Made by a program: the position numbers and the translations under genes. A stretch of DNA of 64,000 bases from JABDIP01 sp965250245 (lineage in GTDB: Bacteria; Pseudomonadota; Alphaproteobacteria; DSM-16000; Inquilinaceae): the NCBI GenBank assembly GCA_965250245.1, contig OZ252296.1, positions 1,054,001 through 1,118,000 on the forward strand, written 5' to 3'. Positions 1-10,047 of the stretch are shown one piece after another. The notes under the pieces were generated by a model that did not search any database, was not told the origin of the DNA, and was given only the letters and a program-made list of their open reading frames with translations. Positions within the stretch are counted from its first letter, which is position 1, and each line of letters starts with the position of its first letter.

Positions 1-3000
1 GAATGACAGCGGCTCCGTCGGTGAGGACGGTGTCCTGGCGGTGGCCGCTGACGGCGTTCTGTCCAACGACAGCGACCCGGATGCCAGCGATGTGCTGAAC
101 GTCAGCGCGGTCGAGGGGGCCGCCGCCAATGTTGGCGCGGCGGTGACCCTGGCCTCCGGCGCCATCGTCACCATGCTGGCCGATGGCAGCTACAGCTACG
201 ACACCAACGGTGCCTTCAACGGCCTGGGTGCCGGCGAGTCGACCACCGACAGCTTCACCTACACGGTGGATGACGGCAATGGCGGCACCGACACCGCGAC
301 AGTGACCATCACCGTCAACGGTGCCAATGACGGCCCGACCGCCGCCGACGACACAGGCGCGGTCGGCGAGGACGACATCCTCACCGTCGCCGCCAACGGC
401 GTGCTGTCCAACGACAGCGACCCGGATGCCACCGACGTGCTGAATGTCAGCGCGGTCGAGGGGGCTGCCGCCAATGTCGGCGCGGCCGTGACCCTGGCCT
501 CCGGCGCCATCGTCACCATGAACGCCGATGGCAGCTACAGCTACGACACCAACGGCGCGTTCAACGGCCTTGCGACCGGCGAGTCGACCACCGACTCCTT
601 CACCTACACGGTGAATGACGGCAATGGCGGCGTCGACACCGCGACGGTGACGATCACCATCAACGGTGCCAACGACGCGGTCTCCGCCACCGACGACACC
701 GGTTCGGTCGGCGAGGACGGCGTCCTGGCCGTGGCCGCCGACGGCGTGCTGGCCAATGACGTGGACCCGGATGCCAGCGACGTGCTGAACGTCAGCGCGG
801 TCGAGGGCGTTGCCGCCAATGTCGGCGCGGCCGTCACCCTGGCCTCCGGCGCCATCGTCACGATGAATGCCGATGGCAGCTACAGCTACGACACCAACGG
901 CGCCTTCAACGGCCTGGCGGCCGGCGAGTCGACCACCGACACCTTCACCTACACGGTGTCGGACGGTGCCGGTGGCGTCGACACCGCGACGGTGACGATC
1001 ACCATCAACGGCGCCAATGACGGCCCGACCGCCGCCGACGACAGCGGCTCGGTCGGCGAGGACGACATCCTCACGGTCGCCGCCAACGGTGTCCTGTCCA
1101 ACGACAGCGACCCGGATGCGACCGATGTGCTGAACGTCAGCGCGGTCGAGGGTGCTGCCGCCAATGTCGGCGCGGCGGTGACCCTGGCCTCCGGTGCCAT
1201 CGTCACCATGAACGCCGATGGCAGCTACAGCTACGACACCAACGGCGCCTTCAACAGCCTTGCGGCCGGCGAGTCGACCACCGACTCGTTCACCTACACG
1301 GCGGCCGACGGCAATGGCGGCGTCAGCACCGCGACGGTGACGATCACCATCAACGGTGCCAATGACGGCCCGACGGCGGCGGATGACGCCGGCTCGGTCG
1401 GTGAGGACGATGTCCTGACCGTCGCCGCCAACGGCGTCCTGTCCAACGACAGCGATCCGGATGCCACCGACGTGCTGAACGTCAGCGCGGTCGAGGGGGC
1501 TGCCGCCAATGTCGGCGCGGCGGTGATCCTGGCCTCTGGCGCCATCGTCACCATGAACGCCGATGGCAGCTACAGCTACGACACCAATGGCGCCTTCAAC
1601 GGCCTGGCGGCCGGCGAAAGCACCACCGACTCCTTCACCTACACGGTGGATGACGGCAATGGTGGCGTCGACACCGCAACGGTGACGATCACCATCAACG
1701 GTGCGAATGACGGCCCGACCGCCGCCGACGACACCGGCGCGGTCGGCGAGGACGACGTCCTGACCGTGGCCGCCAATGGCGTGCTGTCCAACGACAGCGA
1801 CCCGGATGCCACGGATGTGCTGAACGTCAGTGCGGTCGAGGGTGCTGCCGCCAATGTCGGCGCGGCGGTGACCCTGGCCTCCGGCGCCATCGTCACGATG
1901 AACGCCGATGGCAGCTACAGCTACGACACCAATGGTGCGTTCAACAGCCTGGCGGCCGGCGAGTCGACCACCGACTCCTTCACCTACACGGCGGCCGACG
2001 GCAATGGCGGCGTCAGCACCGCGACGGTGACCATCACCATCAACGGTGCCAATGACGGCCCGACGGCGGCAGATGACGCCGGCTCGGTCGGTGAGGACGA
2101 TGTCCTGACCGTCGCCGCCAACGGTGTCCTGTCCAACGACAGCGATCCGGATGCGACCGACGTGCTGAACGTCAGCGCGGTCGAAGGCTCCGGTGCCAAT
2201 GTCGGCGCAGCGGTGACCCTGGCCTCCGGTGCCATCGTCACCATGAACGCCGATGGCAGCTACAGCTACGACACCAACGGTGCCTTCAACGGCCTTGCCG
2301 CCGGCGAGAGCACGACCGACTCTTTCACCTACACGGTGGATGACGGCAACGGCGGAATTGACACCGCCACGGTGACCATCACCGTCAACGGTGCCAATGA
2401 CGGCCCGACGGCGGCGGATGACACCGGCTCGGTCGGTGAGGATGATGTCCTGACCGTGGCCGCCAACGGTGTCCTGTCCAACGACAGCGATCCGGATGCC
2501 ACCGATGTGCTGAATGTCAGCGCGGTCGAGGGCGTTGCCGCCAATGTGGGCGCGGCCGTGACCCTGGCCTCCGGCGCCATCGTCACCATGAACGCCGATG
2601 GCAGCTACAGCTATGACACCAACGGTGCCTTCAACAGCCTTGCGGCCGGCGAGTCGACCACCGACTCGTTCACCTACACGGCGGCCGACGGCAATGGCGG
2701 CGTCAGCACCGCGACGGTGACCATCACCATCAACGGTGCCAATGACGGCCCGACCGCTGCCGACGACAGCGGTTCGGTCGGTGAGGACGACGTCCTGACC
2801 GTGGCCGCCAACGGCGTGCTGTCCAACGACAGCGACCCGGATGCGACGGATGTGCTGAATGTCAGCGCGGTCGAGGGTGCTGCCGCCAATGTCGGCGCGG
2901 CGGTGACCCTGGCCTCCGGTGCCATCGTCACGATGAACGCCGATGGCAGCTACAGCTACGACACCAATGGCGCGTTCAACAGCCTGGCCGCCGGCCAGAC

Positions 3001-5160
3001 CGCGACCGACTCGTTCACCTACACGGTGGATGACGGCAATGGCGGTGTCGACACCGCGACGGTGACGATCACCATCAACGGTGCCAATGACGGCCCGACG
3101 GCGGCCGACGACACCGGCGCGGTGGGTGAGGACGACATCCTCTCCGTGGCCGCCAATGGCGTGCTGGCCAACGACGCCGATCCGGACTCCGGTGCGGTGC
3201 TGAACGTCAGCGCGGTGCAGGGCTCCGCGGCCAATGTCGGCGCGGCGGTGACCCTGGCGTCGGGTGCCATCGTCACCATGCTCGCCGATGGCAGCTACAG
3301 CTACGACACCAACGGTGCCTTCAACAGTCTTGCTGCCGGCGAGTCGACCACCGACTCCTTCACCTACACGGCGGCCGACGGCAATGGCGGCTTCAGCACC
3401 GCGACGGTGACCATCACCGTCAACGGCGCCAATGACGCCGTGGCCGCGGTGGATGACTCGGCCTCGGTCGGTGAGGACGACATCCTCAGCGTGGCCGCCA
3501 ACGGCGTCCTGTCCAACGACTTGGATCCGGATGCGACCGACGTGCTGAATGTCAGCGCGGTCGAGGGCTCCGCGGCCAATGTCGGCGCGGCGGTGACCCT
3601 GGCCTCCGGCGCCATCGTCACCATGAACGCCGATGGCAGCTACAGCTACGACACCAACGGCGTGTTCAACAGCCTGGCCACCGGCCAGACCGCCACCGAC
3701 ACCTTCACCTACACGGTGGATGACGGCAATGGCGGCGTCGACACGGCCACGGTGACGGTCACCATCAACGGTGCCAATGACGGCCCGACCGCCGGCGACG
3801 ACACCGGCACGGTCGGCGAGGACGGCGTCCTCACCGTTGCCGCCAACGGCGTGCTGGCCAATGACGGCGATCCGGACTCCGGCGCGGTACTGAACGTCAG
3901 TGCGGTGCAGGGCTCCGCGGCCAATGTGGGCGCGGCGACGACGCTGGCCTCCGGTGCCGTGGTCACCATGAACGCCGATGGCAGCTACAGCTACGATCCG
4001 AGCGGCGCGTTCAACAGCCTCGCGGTCGGCGAGACCGGCACGGATACCTTCACCTACACGGTGTCGGACGGTGCCGGCGGAACCGACACGGCCACGGTGA
4101 CCATCACGATCACCGGCGCCAACGACGCCCCGGTCGCCAACGATGACGCCGTCTCGGTGTCGGAGGACGGCGTCCTCAACGTCGCCGCCGGCGGGATCCT
4201 GACGAACGACGTCGATCCGGACGCCAGCGACGTGCTGACCGTCAGCCAGGTCGAGGGTTCCGCGGCCAATGTCGGCGCGGCCATCACCCTGGCGTCGGGC
4301 GCGCTGCTGACCATGAACGCGGATGGCAGCTACAGCTACGACCCGAACGGCCAGTTCAACGGCCTCGGCGTCGGCCAGACGGCGACCGACACCTTCACCT
4401 ACGCGGTGGATGACGGCAATGGCGGCACCGACATGGCGACCGTGACGGTCACCATCAACGGTGCCAACGACGCCCCGACGGCGGCCGATGACACCGGCAC
4501 CACCGATGAGAACACGGTGCTGTCGGTCCCGGCCAACGGCGTGCTGGCCAATGACAGCGATCCGGATGCCGGCGACACCTTCTCGGTGACCGCGGTCCAG
4601 GGTGCGGCGGCCGGCGTCGGCAGCCAGGTGACCCTGGCCTCGGGCGCGCTGCTGACCATGAACGCGGACGGCAGCTACGCCTACGATCCGAACGGGCAGT
4701 TCTCGGCCCTGCTGGACGGCCAGACGGCGACCGACACGTTCACCTACACCATCACCGACAGCCAGGGCGCCACGGACACCGCCACGGTGACCGTGACCAT
4801 CAACGGCATCTCCAACACGGCTCCGATCGCCAACAACGATACGGCGACGACGACCGAGGACGATGTCCTGGTGGTGGCGGCCGACGGCGTGTTGGCGAAC
4901 GACACCGATCCGGATGTCGGCGACGTGCTGAGCGTCAGCACGGTCGAGGGCTCGGCGGCCAATGTCGGGGCCCAGATCACCCTGGCGTCCGGCGCGCTGC
5001 TGACCATGAACGCGGATGGCAGCTACAGCTACGACCCGAACGGCCAGTTTGACACGCTGGGTGTCGGCCAGACCGGAACCGACACCTTCACCTACACGGT
5101 GGATGACGGCAACGGCGCCACCGACACGGCGACGGTGACGGTCTCGGTGACCGGCGTGAA
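1..5160 (+). repeat. Tandem array of 345-bp VCBS repeats
   Basis: The coding repeat recurs with an exact 345-bp (115-codon) period over fourteen units. The last unit is 348 bp, where a GISNTAP-like linker adds a codon. Units in the first 3.7 kb are nearly identical at DNA level. Units after about 4.1 kb diverge, with ANDAPVA in place of ANDGPTA and DPNGQF in place of DTNGAF. This gradient suggests homogenisation of the upstream units by recombination. Confidence 0.95.
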
Positions 5161-7516
5161 CGACGCTCCGGTCGCGGTTTCCGACACCTTCGTGGTCGGC
5201 CATGAGGACGACACCGAGGTCGAATCGCCGACCTTCCTGGAGAACGATTTCGATCCGGAGGACGGCGCTTCTGTCACCCTGGTGTCGATCGACGGCACGC
5301 CGGTCGACTTCTCCGCCGGCCAGATGGACGTGTTCCTGGCCAACGGGGACATCGTCCAGTTCAACCCGGATTACAGCTTCAACTACGTGCTGATGGATCC
5401 GGCGGCCGGCGACCTCCAGTTCGGCGAGTCCTTCACCACGGGCCCGGTCTCGTATGTGATCGAGGACTCCAACGGTCTGCAGACCACCGGTTCGATCACC
5501 TTCGTGGTGGCCAACAGCACCTTCAACATCCAGGACCTGGATGGCACCAATGGCTTCGTCGTCAACGGCGTGGCGGGTACCGATCTCTCCGGTCACTCCG
5601 TCTCCAGCGCCGGCGACGTCAACGGTGACGGCTATGACGACTTCATCATCGGCGCCTTCCAGGCCAATCCGGCCACCGGCGCTGACGCCGGCGCCAGCTA
5701 CGTGGTGTTCGGCGATGCCAGCGGTCCGGGCGCCAGCCTTGATCTCTCCAGCCTGAACGGCACCAACGGCTTTGCCATCAACGGCGAGGTCGCGGGCCAG
5801 TTCACCGGCCGGTCGGTCAGCGGTGCCGGCGACGTCAATGGTGACGGCTTCGCCGACATCATTGTGGGCATGCGCGACGAGAGCAATGGCGGCGTGGCGG
5901 GCTCCGAGAGCAGCTACGTCATCTTCGGCAGCGCCTCGGGCTTCGGCGCCAGCGTCGACCTGGGCAGCCTGAACGGCACCAACGGGTTCGCGATCACCGG
6001 CATCGATGCCAACTTCACCGACATCGTCGTGGGCTCCGCCGGCGACGTGAACGGCGACGGCATCGACGACATCGTGATCGGCTCGCAGGGTGCCGGTGCG
6101 ACCAATATGGGCGCGAGCTACGTGGTGTTCGGCCAGTCGGGCGGCTTCGGCTCCTCGATCGATGTCTCCACCCTGGACGGCACGAACGGGTTCTCGATCA
6201 CCGGTTCCGACGTCAACGACAACACCGGCTTCGCGGTGTCCGGCGGCGACCTCAACAATGACGGCTACGACGACGTCATTGTCGGCGCGGTCGGCGGCGA
6301 TCCGGGCGGTGTGAACAATGCCGGCGAGGTCTATGTCGTCTACGGCGGTGCCGCGGGCATCCCGTCCAACATCGACGTGTCGACCCTGAACGGGACCAAC
6401 GGCATGGTGATCACCGGCGCCAATGTCGATGGCGAGGCCGGCAACTCGATCAGCTCCGCCGGCGACATCAACGGCGACGGCATCGACGATCTGGTGATCG
6501 GCGAACGTGGCTTCTACTACGGCACCGGCGGCGCCTACGTGGTGTTCGGCCAGGATGGCGGATTGGGCACCAGCTTCGACCTGGCCAGCCTGGACGGCAC
6601 CAACGGCTTCCGCATCACCGGTAACGTGCAGGGCGACGAGGCCGGGTACTCGGTGGCCATGGCCGGCGACATCAACGGCGATGGCTTCGATGACATCATC
6701 ATCGGTGCCCGCGGTGCCATGGGCTACGACTACTACGGCACGCCGTACTCCAACTTCGGCGAGAGCTATGTGGTCTTCGGTTCGGCCGGCGGCTTCGGTG
6801 CCACCATCAACCTCAACCAGCTGGACGGCAGCAACGGCTTCACCATCAGCGGCGTGGTCGAGGAGGACACCCTTGGCAACTCGGTCAGCGGTGCCGGGGA
6901 CATCAATGGTGACGGCTATGATGATCTGATCATCGGCGCGCCGAAGACGGATGCCAACGGGAACGACTCCGGTGCCTCCTACGTCCTCTACGGCCAGGAT
7001 TTCCAGGGCAACGTGACCCATCAGGGCACGGCGGCCGCGGACAATCTGACCGGCGACGCCACCGCCAACACCATGATTGGCGGTACCGGCGACGACATCC
7101 TCACCGGGGCCGGGGGGCTGGACGTCCTCTACGGCGGCGAGGGCGACGATACGCTGGTGATCGCCGACCTGGCGCCGCAGCGCATCGATGGCGGAACCGG
7201 CGAGGACACCCTGCAGATCCAGGGCGCCAGCCTGAACATCGATCTGGGCGACCTGCCGATCGCCGGCATCGAGGCGCTGGACATCACCGGCACCGGCGAC
7301 AACGTCCTGACGCTCAACGTGATGGACGTGCTGGATGCCTCGGACAGCAGCAACACCCTGAAGGTGCTGGGCGACCTGGGCGACCAGGTGGTCGCCGAGG
7401 GCGGCTGGACCTCGGCCGGCCAGCAGCTGGACGGCGGCGTGCTGTTCGATGTCTACACCGCCGGCGAGGCCACGCTGATGGTCGACAGCGACATCAACAA
7501 TGTCGTGATCGTCTAG
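2..7516 (+). CDS. Giant VCBS-repeat / FG-GAP / RTX secreted protein, 5'-truncated by window
   Basis: The reading frame is open from base 2, so the gene starts upstream; the ATG at 41 is an internal codon. Domains in order: about fifteen 115-residue VCBS/cadherin-like repeats (first one partial) with SNDSDPDA and FTYTVDDGNGG signatures; a divergent linker domain (about 5160-5520); seven FG-GAP repeats carrying DVNGDGYDD calcium loops and (L/N)DGTNGF starts (about 5530-7010), as expected of a seven-bladed beta-propeller; one or two RTX nonapeptide-like stretches (GGTGDDILTG, GGEGDDTL; about 7078-7165); and a C-terminal region rich in D, G and V ending VVIV. This architecture is typical of type I-secreted, calcium-binding adhesins or biofilm proteins. 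No transporter genes lie next to it in this window. Secretion route and adhesin role are inferred from the family. Confidence 0.93.
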   Translation, partial: NDSGSVGEDGVLAVAADGVLSNDSDPDASDVLNVSAVEGAAANVGAAVTLASGAIVTMLADGSYSYDTNGAFNGLGAGESTTDSFTYTVDDGNGGTDTATVTITVNGANDGPTAADDTGAVGEDDILTVAANGVLSNDSDPDATDVLNVSAVEGAAANVGAAVTLASGAIVTMNADGSYSYDTNGAFNGLATGESTTDSFTYTVNDGNGGVDTATVTITINGANDAVSATDDTGSVGEDGVLAVAADGVLANDVDPDASDVLNVSAVEGVAANVGAAVTLASGAIVTMNADGSYSYDTNGAFNGLAAGESTTDTFTYTVSDGAGGVDTATVTITINGANDGPTAADDSGSVGEDDILTVAANGVLSNDSDPDATDVLNVSAVEGAAANVGAAVTLASGAIVTMNADGSYSYDTNGAFNSLAAGESTTDSFTYTAADGNGGVSTATVTITINGANDGPTAADDAGSVGEDDVLTVAANGVLSNDSDPDATDVLNVSAVEGAAANVGAAVILASGAIVTMNADGSYSYDTNGAFNGLAAGESTTDSFTYTVDDGNGGVDTATVTITINGANDGPTAADDTGAVGEDDVLTVAANGVLSNDSDPDATDVLNVSAVEGAAANVGAAVTLASGAIVTMNADGSYSYDTNGAFNSLAAGESTTDSFTYTAADGNGGVSTATVTITINGANDGPTAADDAGSVGEDDVLTVAANGVLSNDSDPDATDVLNVSAVEGSGANVGAAVTLASGAIVTMNADGSYSYDTNGAFNGLAAGESTTDSFTYTVDDGNGGIDTATVTITVNGANDGPTAADDTGSVGEDDVLTVAANGVLSNDSDPDATDVLNVSAVEGVAANVGAAVTLASGAIVTMNADGSYSYDTNGAFNSLAAGESTTDSFTYTAADGNGGVSTATVTITINGANDGPTAADDSGSVGEDDVLTVAANGVLSNDSDPDATDVLNVSAVEGAAANVGAAVTLASGAIVTMNADGSYSYDTNGAFNSLAAGQTATDSFTYTVDDGNGGVDTATVTITINGANDGPTAADDTGAVGEDDILSVAANGVLANDADPDSGAVLNVSAVQGSAANVGAAVTLASGAIVTMLADGSYSYDTNGAFNSLAAGESTTDSFTYTAADGNGGFSTATVTITVNGANDAVAAVDDSASVGEDDILSVAANGVLSNDLDPDATDVLNVSAVEGSAANVGAAVTLASGAIVTMNADGSYSYDTNGVFNSLATGQTATDTFTYTVDDGNGGVDTATVTVTINGANDGPTAGDDTGTVGEDGVLTVAANGVLANDGDPDSGAVLNVSAVQGSAANVGAATTLASGAVVTMNADGSYSYDPSGAFNSLAVGETGTDTFTYTVSDGAGGTDTATVTITITGANDAPVANDDAVSVSEDGVLNVAAGGILTNDVDPDASDVLTVSQVEGSAANVGAAITLASGALLTMNADGSYSYDPNGQFNGLGVGQTATDTFTYAVDDGNGGTDMATVTVTINGANDAPTAADDTGTTDENTVLSVPANGVLANDSDPDAGDTFSVTAVQGAAAGVGSQVTLASGALLTMNADGSYAYDPNGQFSALLDGQTATDTFTYTITDSQGATDTATVTVTINGISNTAPIANNDTATTTEDDVLVVAADGVLANDTDPDVGDVLSVSTVEGSAANVGAQITLASGALLTMNADGSYSYDPNGQFDTLGVGQTGTDTFTYTVDDGNGATDTATVTVSVTGVNDAPVAVSDTFVVGHEDDTEVESPTFLENDFDPEDGASVTLVSIDGTPVDFSAGQMDVFLANGDIVQFNPDYSFNYVLMDPAAGDLQFGESFTTGPVSYVIEDSNGLQTTGSITFVVANSTFNIQDLDGTNGFVVNGVAGTDLSGHSVSSAGDVNGDGYDDFIIGAFQANPATGADAGASYVVFGDASGPGASLDLSSLNGTNGFAINGEVAGQFTGRSVSGAGDVNGDGFADIIVGMRDESNGGVAGSESSYVIFGSASGFGASVDLGSLNGTNGFAITGIDANFTDIVVGSAGDVNGDGIDDIVIGSQGAGATNMGASYVVFGQSGGFGSSIDVSTLDGTNGFSITGSDVNDNTGFAVSGGDLNNDGYDDVIVGAVGGDPGGVNNAGEVYVVYGGAAGIPSNIDVSTLNGTNGMVITGANVDGEAGNSISSAGDINGDGIDDLVIGERGFYYGTGGAYVVFGQDGGLGTSFDLASLDGTNGFRITGNVQGDEAGYSVAMAGDINGDGFDDIIIGARGAMGYDYYGTPYSNFGESYVVFGSAGGFGATINLNQLDGSNGFTISGVVEEDTLGNSVSGAGDINGDGYDDLIIGAPKTDANGNDSGASYVLYGQDFQGNVTHQGTAAADNLTGDATANTMIGGTGDDILTGAGGLDVLYGGEGDDTLVIADLAPQRIDGGTGEDTLQIQGASLNIDLGDLPIAGIEALDITGTGDNVLTLNVMDVLDASDSSNTLKVLGDLGDQVVAEGGWTSAGQQLDGGVLFDVYTAGEATLMVDSDINNVVIV

Positions 7517-7545
7517 CCGGCGAATACCGGGCCATACCGGTCGAA

Positions 7546-7582
7546 GGCGGCCGTCCCGCAGAGCGCGGGGCGGCCGCTTTCC
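7546..7582 (+). terminator. Rho-independent-like terminator after the giant repeat protein
   Basis: A 13-bp GC-rich stem (7549-7561 with 7567-7579, one G-U pair) encloses a 5-nt loop. Flanking A and T bases can extend it by up to three pairs, and TTTCCT follows. It lies 30 bases after the stop codon. Confidence 0.75.
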
Positions 7583-7734
7583 TGTCCGGACCTTCCGTCG
7601 ATCAAAGGCCGGCCCGGGCTTTACCGAGGCTTTACCGCGCGATGCTTCAATGAACCGCCCGCCGCGCGTTCGCGGGCGCCGATGAGCGCCCGCTGCCGAT
7701 CACGGATACCTCCCACAGCCGGACCGCACACCCG

Positions 7735-8826
7735 ATGACGAGCAAGACGAAGACCGCGACGAAACCCAAGGCCAAGGCCGCCCCCGAGGCGCCGGCGATG
7801 CCGGCGCTGAGCCTGGAGCCGACGCCGGGCCTGGCGGAATGGCTGCACGAGCGCCGGCTGAGCCTGGGCTTCACCACCTATCGGGTCGGCAAGCTGTTCA
7901 CCGTCGGCACCCAGCCGGATGGCCGGCTGTCGATCTTCGAGCGGACGATGGACCGCTGCATGGGCATGGCCGTAAACGGGTCCGGGTTCCTGGTCAGCAC
8001 GCTGTACCAGATCTGGCGCTTCGAGGACGCGCTGCAGCCGGGCCAGGATTCCGACGGCTATGACCGCGTCTACCTACCCCAGGTCGGCTATGTCACCGGC
8101 AATCTGGACGTCCACGACGTGGCGGTCGACAAGAGCGGCCGGATCCTCTTCGTCAACACCCTGTTCTGCTGCCTGGCCACCACCAGCGATACGCACAGCT
8201 TCACGCCGGTCTGGAAGCCGCCTTTCGTCAGCGGACTGGCGCCGGAGGACCGCTGCCACCTGAACGGCCTGGCCATGCGGGACGGCCTGCCGGCCTTCGT
8301 GACGGCGGTGGCGGAGACCGACACGCCGGAAGGCTGGCGCGCGCATCGCAACGATGGCGGCTGCGTGGTCAGCGTCGAGGATGACGAGGTGGTGCTGCGC
8401 GGGCTGTCCATGCCGCATTCGCCGCGCTGGCACGACGACCGGCTGTGGCTGCATGATTCCGGCACCGGCCGGTTCGGCCACGCCGTCATGAAGAGCGGAA
8501 AGTTCGAGCCCGTGAGCTTCTGCCCCGGGTTCCTGAGAGGTTTGGACTTCGCCGGCGACTTCGCGGTCATGGGGACGTCCAAGCCGCGCGATGGCGACAC
8601 CTTCTCGGGCCTGCCGCTCGACGAGATCCTGGCCCGCAGCAAGGTCAACGCCCAATGCGCGGTCCATGTGGTCGACCTGCGCAGCGGCGAGATCGCCCAT
8701 TCGCTCAAGATCGAAGGCCTGGTGGGCGAGCTCTACGACGTGGTCCTGCTGCCCGAGACCGTCCGGCCGATGATGATCGGCTTCCAGGGCGAGCAGATCC
8801 GTCGCGTCATCACCATCGGCGACTGA
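7735..8826 (+). CDS. TIGR03032-family conserved protein
   Basis: This 363-residue protein has a Lys/Ala/Pro-rich N-terminal tail of about 25 residues and then a region that matches my recollection of the TIGR03032 (DUF4915-like) family. Recognisable features are the GMAVNGSGFLVST stretch, VTGNLDVHD, CHLNGLAM, and the MPHSPRWHDDRLWLHDSGTG segment near residues 225-245. Repeating WHDDRLWLHDSGTG-like strands suggest a beta-propeller fold. There is no signal peptide, so it is probably cytoplasmic. Function is unknown. Members often lie near large secreted repeat proteins or peptide-modification genes, and here it follows a giant VCBS protein, but a terminator separates the two. Start chosen at the first ATG, before the Lys-rich tail. 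Confidence 0.8.
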   Translation: MTSKTKTATKPKAKAAPEAPAMPALSLEPTPGLAEWLHERRLSLGFTTYRVGKLFTVGTQPDGRLSIFERTMDRCMGMAVNGSGFLVSTLYQIWRFEDALQPGQDSDGYDRVYLPQVGYVTGNLDVHDVAVDKSGRILFVNTLFCCLATTSDTHSFTPVWKPPFVSGLAPEDRCHLNGLAMRDGLPAFVTAVAETDTPEGWRAHRNDGGCVVSVEDDEVVLRGLSMPHSPRWHDDRLWLHDSGTGRFGHAVMKSGKFEPVSFCPGFLRGLDFAGDFAVMGTSKPRDGDTFSGLPLDEILARSKVNAQCAVHVVDLRSGEIAHSLKIEGLVGELYDVVLLPETVRPMMIGFQGEQIRRVITIGD

Positions 8827-8905
8827 CCCCGCTGGACCTTGAGATCGGCGCTGCCGCGCCGCAAGATGCCCGCCTGGCAAATGGCGAAAGGGGCGGGGTC
8901 TCACG

Positions 8906-9211
8906 ATGGACGGCTTTGTTGTATTGGTTCGGTTCGAGCTGGAGTCCGGACAGCGCGGCGCGTTCCAGGCGCTGGTCGAGCGCAACGCGGCCGCGTCGGT
9001 CCGCGACGAGCCGGGCTGTCGCCGCTTCGACGTTCTGACGCCCCGGGACGGGTCCGACACCATCGTCCTCTACGAGATCTACGACGATCGCGACGCCTTC
9101 GAGGCGCACAAGCGCATGCCGCACTACCTCGCGTTCAAGGAAGAGACCGAGAGCCTGGTGCGTTCGCTGACACTGGACGAGCTCGATCTGAGCGAGCACG
9201 CGGCCGCCTGA
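8906..9211 (+). CDS. Antibiotic biosynthesis monooxygenase (ABM) domain protein, YgiN-like
   Basis: A 101-residue single-domain protein with the dimeric alpha+beta barrel pattern of the ABM family. It opens with the strand MDGFVVLVRFEL, continues with FQALVERNAAASVRDEPGCRRFDVL (the EPGC motif is highly typical) and then IVLYEIYDDRDAFEAHKRMPHYLAF. Family members include the quinol monooxygenase YgiN and small heme- or quinone-acting oxygenases; the substrate cannot be assigned here. A GGGGCGGGG stretch lies 8-17 bases before the ATG. It sits 80 bases after the TIGR03032 gene on the same strand and may be cotranscribed. Confidence 0.85.
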   Translation: MDGFVVLVRFELESGQRGAFQALVERNAAASVRDEPGCRRFDVLTPRDGSDTIVLYEIYDDRDAFEAHKRMPHYLAFKEETESLVRSLTLDELDLSEHAAA

Positions 9212-9345
9212 GCCGGGGGCGGGCGCCTCGCGCAAGCGTGTAGCGGCGGCGCGTGACAGCGCCGCCCCGCCGTCGTTCAATACCATCCCATGCTGCTGGC
9301 CGTGCCCTGCGGCGGCGGCTCCCGAATCGCGGAAGGACATGAGTG

Positions 9346-10029
9346 ATGGCCGAAACTGCCCTGATCGTTGGTGCCGGCGCCGGCCTGAGCGCCGCCTTGG
9401 CCCGCCACCTGGCGCGTGACGGCGTGCAGGTGGCGTTGGCGGCGCGGACGGCCGGCAAGCTTGCCGACCTGGCGGCCGAGACCGGCGCCCGGACCTATGA
9501 GGCGGATTGCAGCGCGTTGGCCGATGTCGAGCGGCTGTTTTCGGCGCTGGACGACGATCTCGGCACGCCGGACCTGGTGGTCTACAACCCCAGCTATCGC
9601 AGCCGCGGGCCGCTCGTCGACCTCGACCCCGCCGACGTCGAGAAGGCGCTGCGCATCACCTGCTTCGGTGGTTTCCTGGTCGGTCAGGCGGCGGCGCGGC
9701 GGATGCTGGCGCGCGGCCAGGGCACGATCCTGTTTACCGGCGCCTCCGCCAGCGTGAAAGGCTACGCCCACTCGGCGCCCTTCGCCATGGGCAAGTTCGG
9801 CCTGCGCGGGCTGGCCCAGAGCATGGCGCGGGAGCTGGCGCCGAAGAACATCCATGTCGCGCATTTCGTCATCGACGGCGGCATCCTGCCGCCCGGCAGC
9901 GCTGACGGCGATGCCGATTCCCGGCTGCACCCCGAGGCGATCGCCGAGACCTACCTCAACGTCTACAGGCAGCATCGCAGCGCCTGGACATGGGAGGTGG
10001 AGCTGCGTCCCTGGGTGGAGAAGTTCTAG
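9346..10029 (+). CDS. SDR-family oxidoreductase, atypical active site
   Basis: A 227-residue short-chain dehydrogenase/reductase. The nucleotide-binding segment is ALIVGAGAGLSAALA. NPSYRSRG replaces the usual NNAG, and the active-site region reads GASASVKGYAHSAPFAMGKFGLRGLAQSMARELAP. The catalytic Tyr position appears to be Phe (PFAMGKF) while the Lys is kept, a pattern I associate with one uncharacterised SDR subgroup (PFAxxKFGLR). Start: the ATG at 9346 is preferred over the overlapping in-frame GTG at 9343, because GGAAGGA at 9331-9337 gives normal spacing. Substrate unknown. Confidence 0.85.
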   Translation: MAETALIVGAGAGLSAALARHLARDGVQVALAARTAGKLADLAAETGARTYEADCSALADVERLFSALDDDLGTPDLVVYNPSYRSRGPLVDLDPADVEKALRITCFGGFLVGQAAARRMLARGQGTILFTGASASVKGYAHSAPFAMGKFGLRGLAQSMARELAPKNIHVAHFVIDGGILPPGSADGDADSRLHPEAIAETYLNVYRQHRSAWTWEVELRPWVEKF

Positions 10030-10047
10030 GACCGCCGGGCGCCGGCG

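Noticed and set aside
1..5160. CRISPR-like array suggested by regular spacing
   Set aside because: The repeats are 345 bp, in frame, translated and lack unique spacers.
259..5364. Series of 85-90-codon minus-strand frames at 345-bp intervals
   Set aside because: Shadows of the VCBS repeats; they recur exactly with the repeat period.
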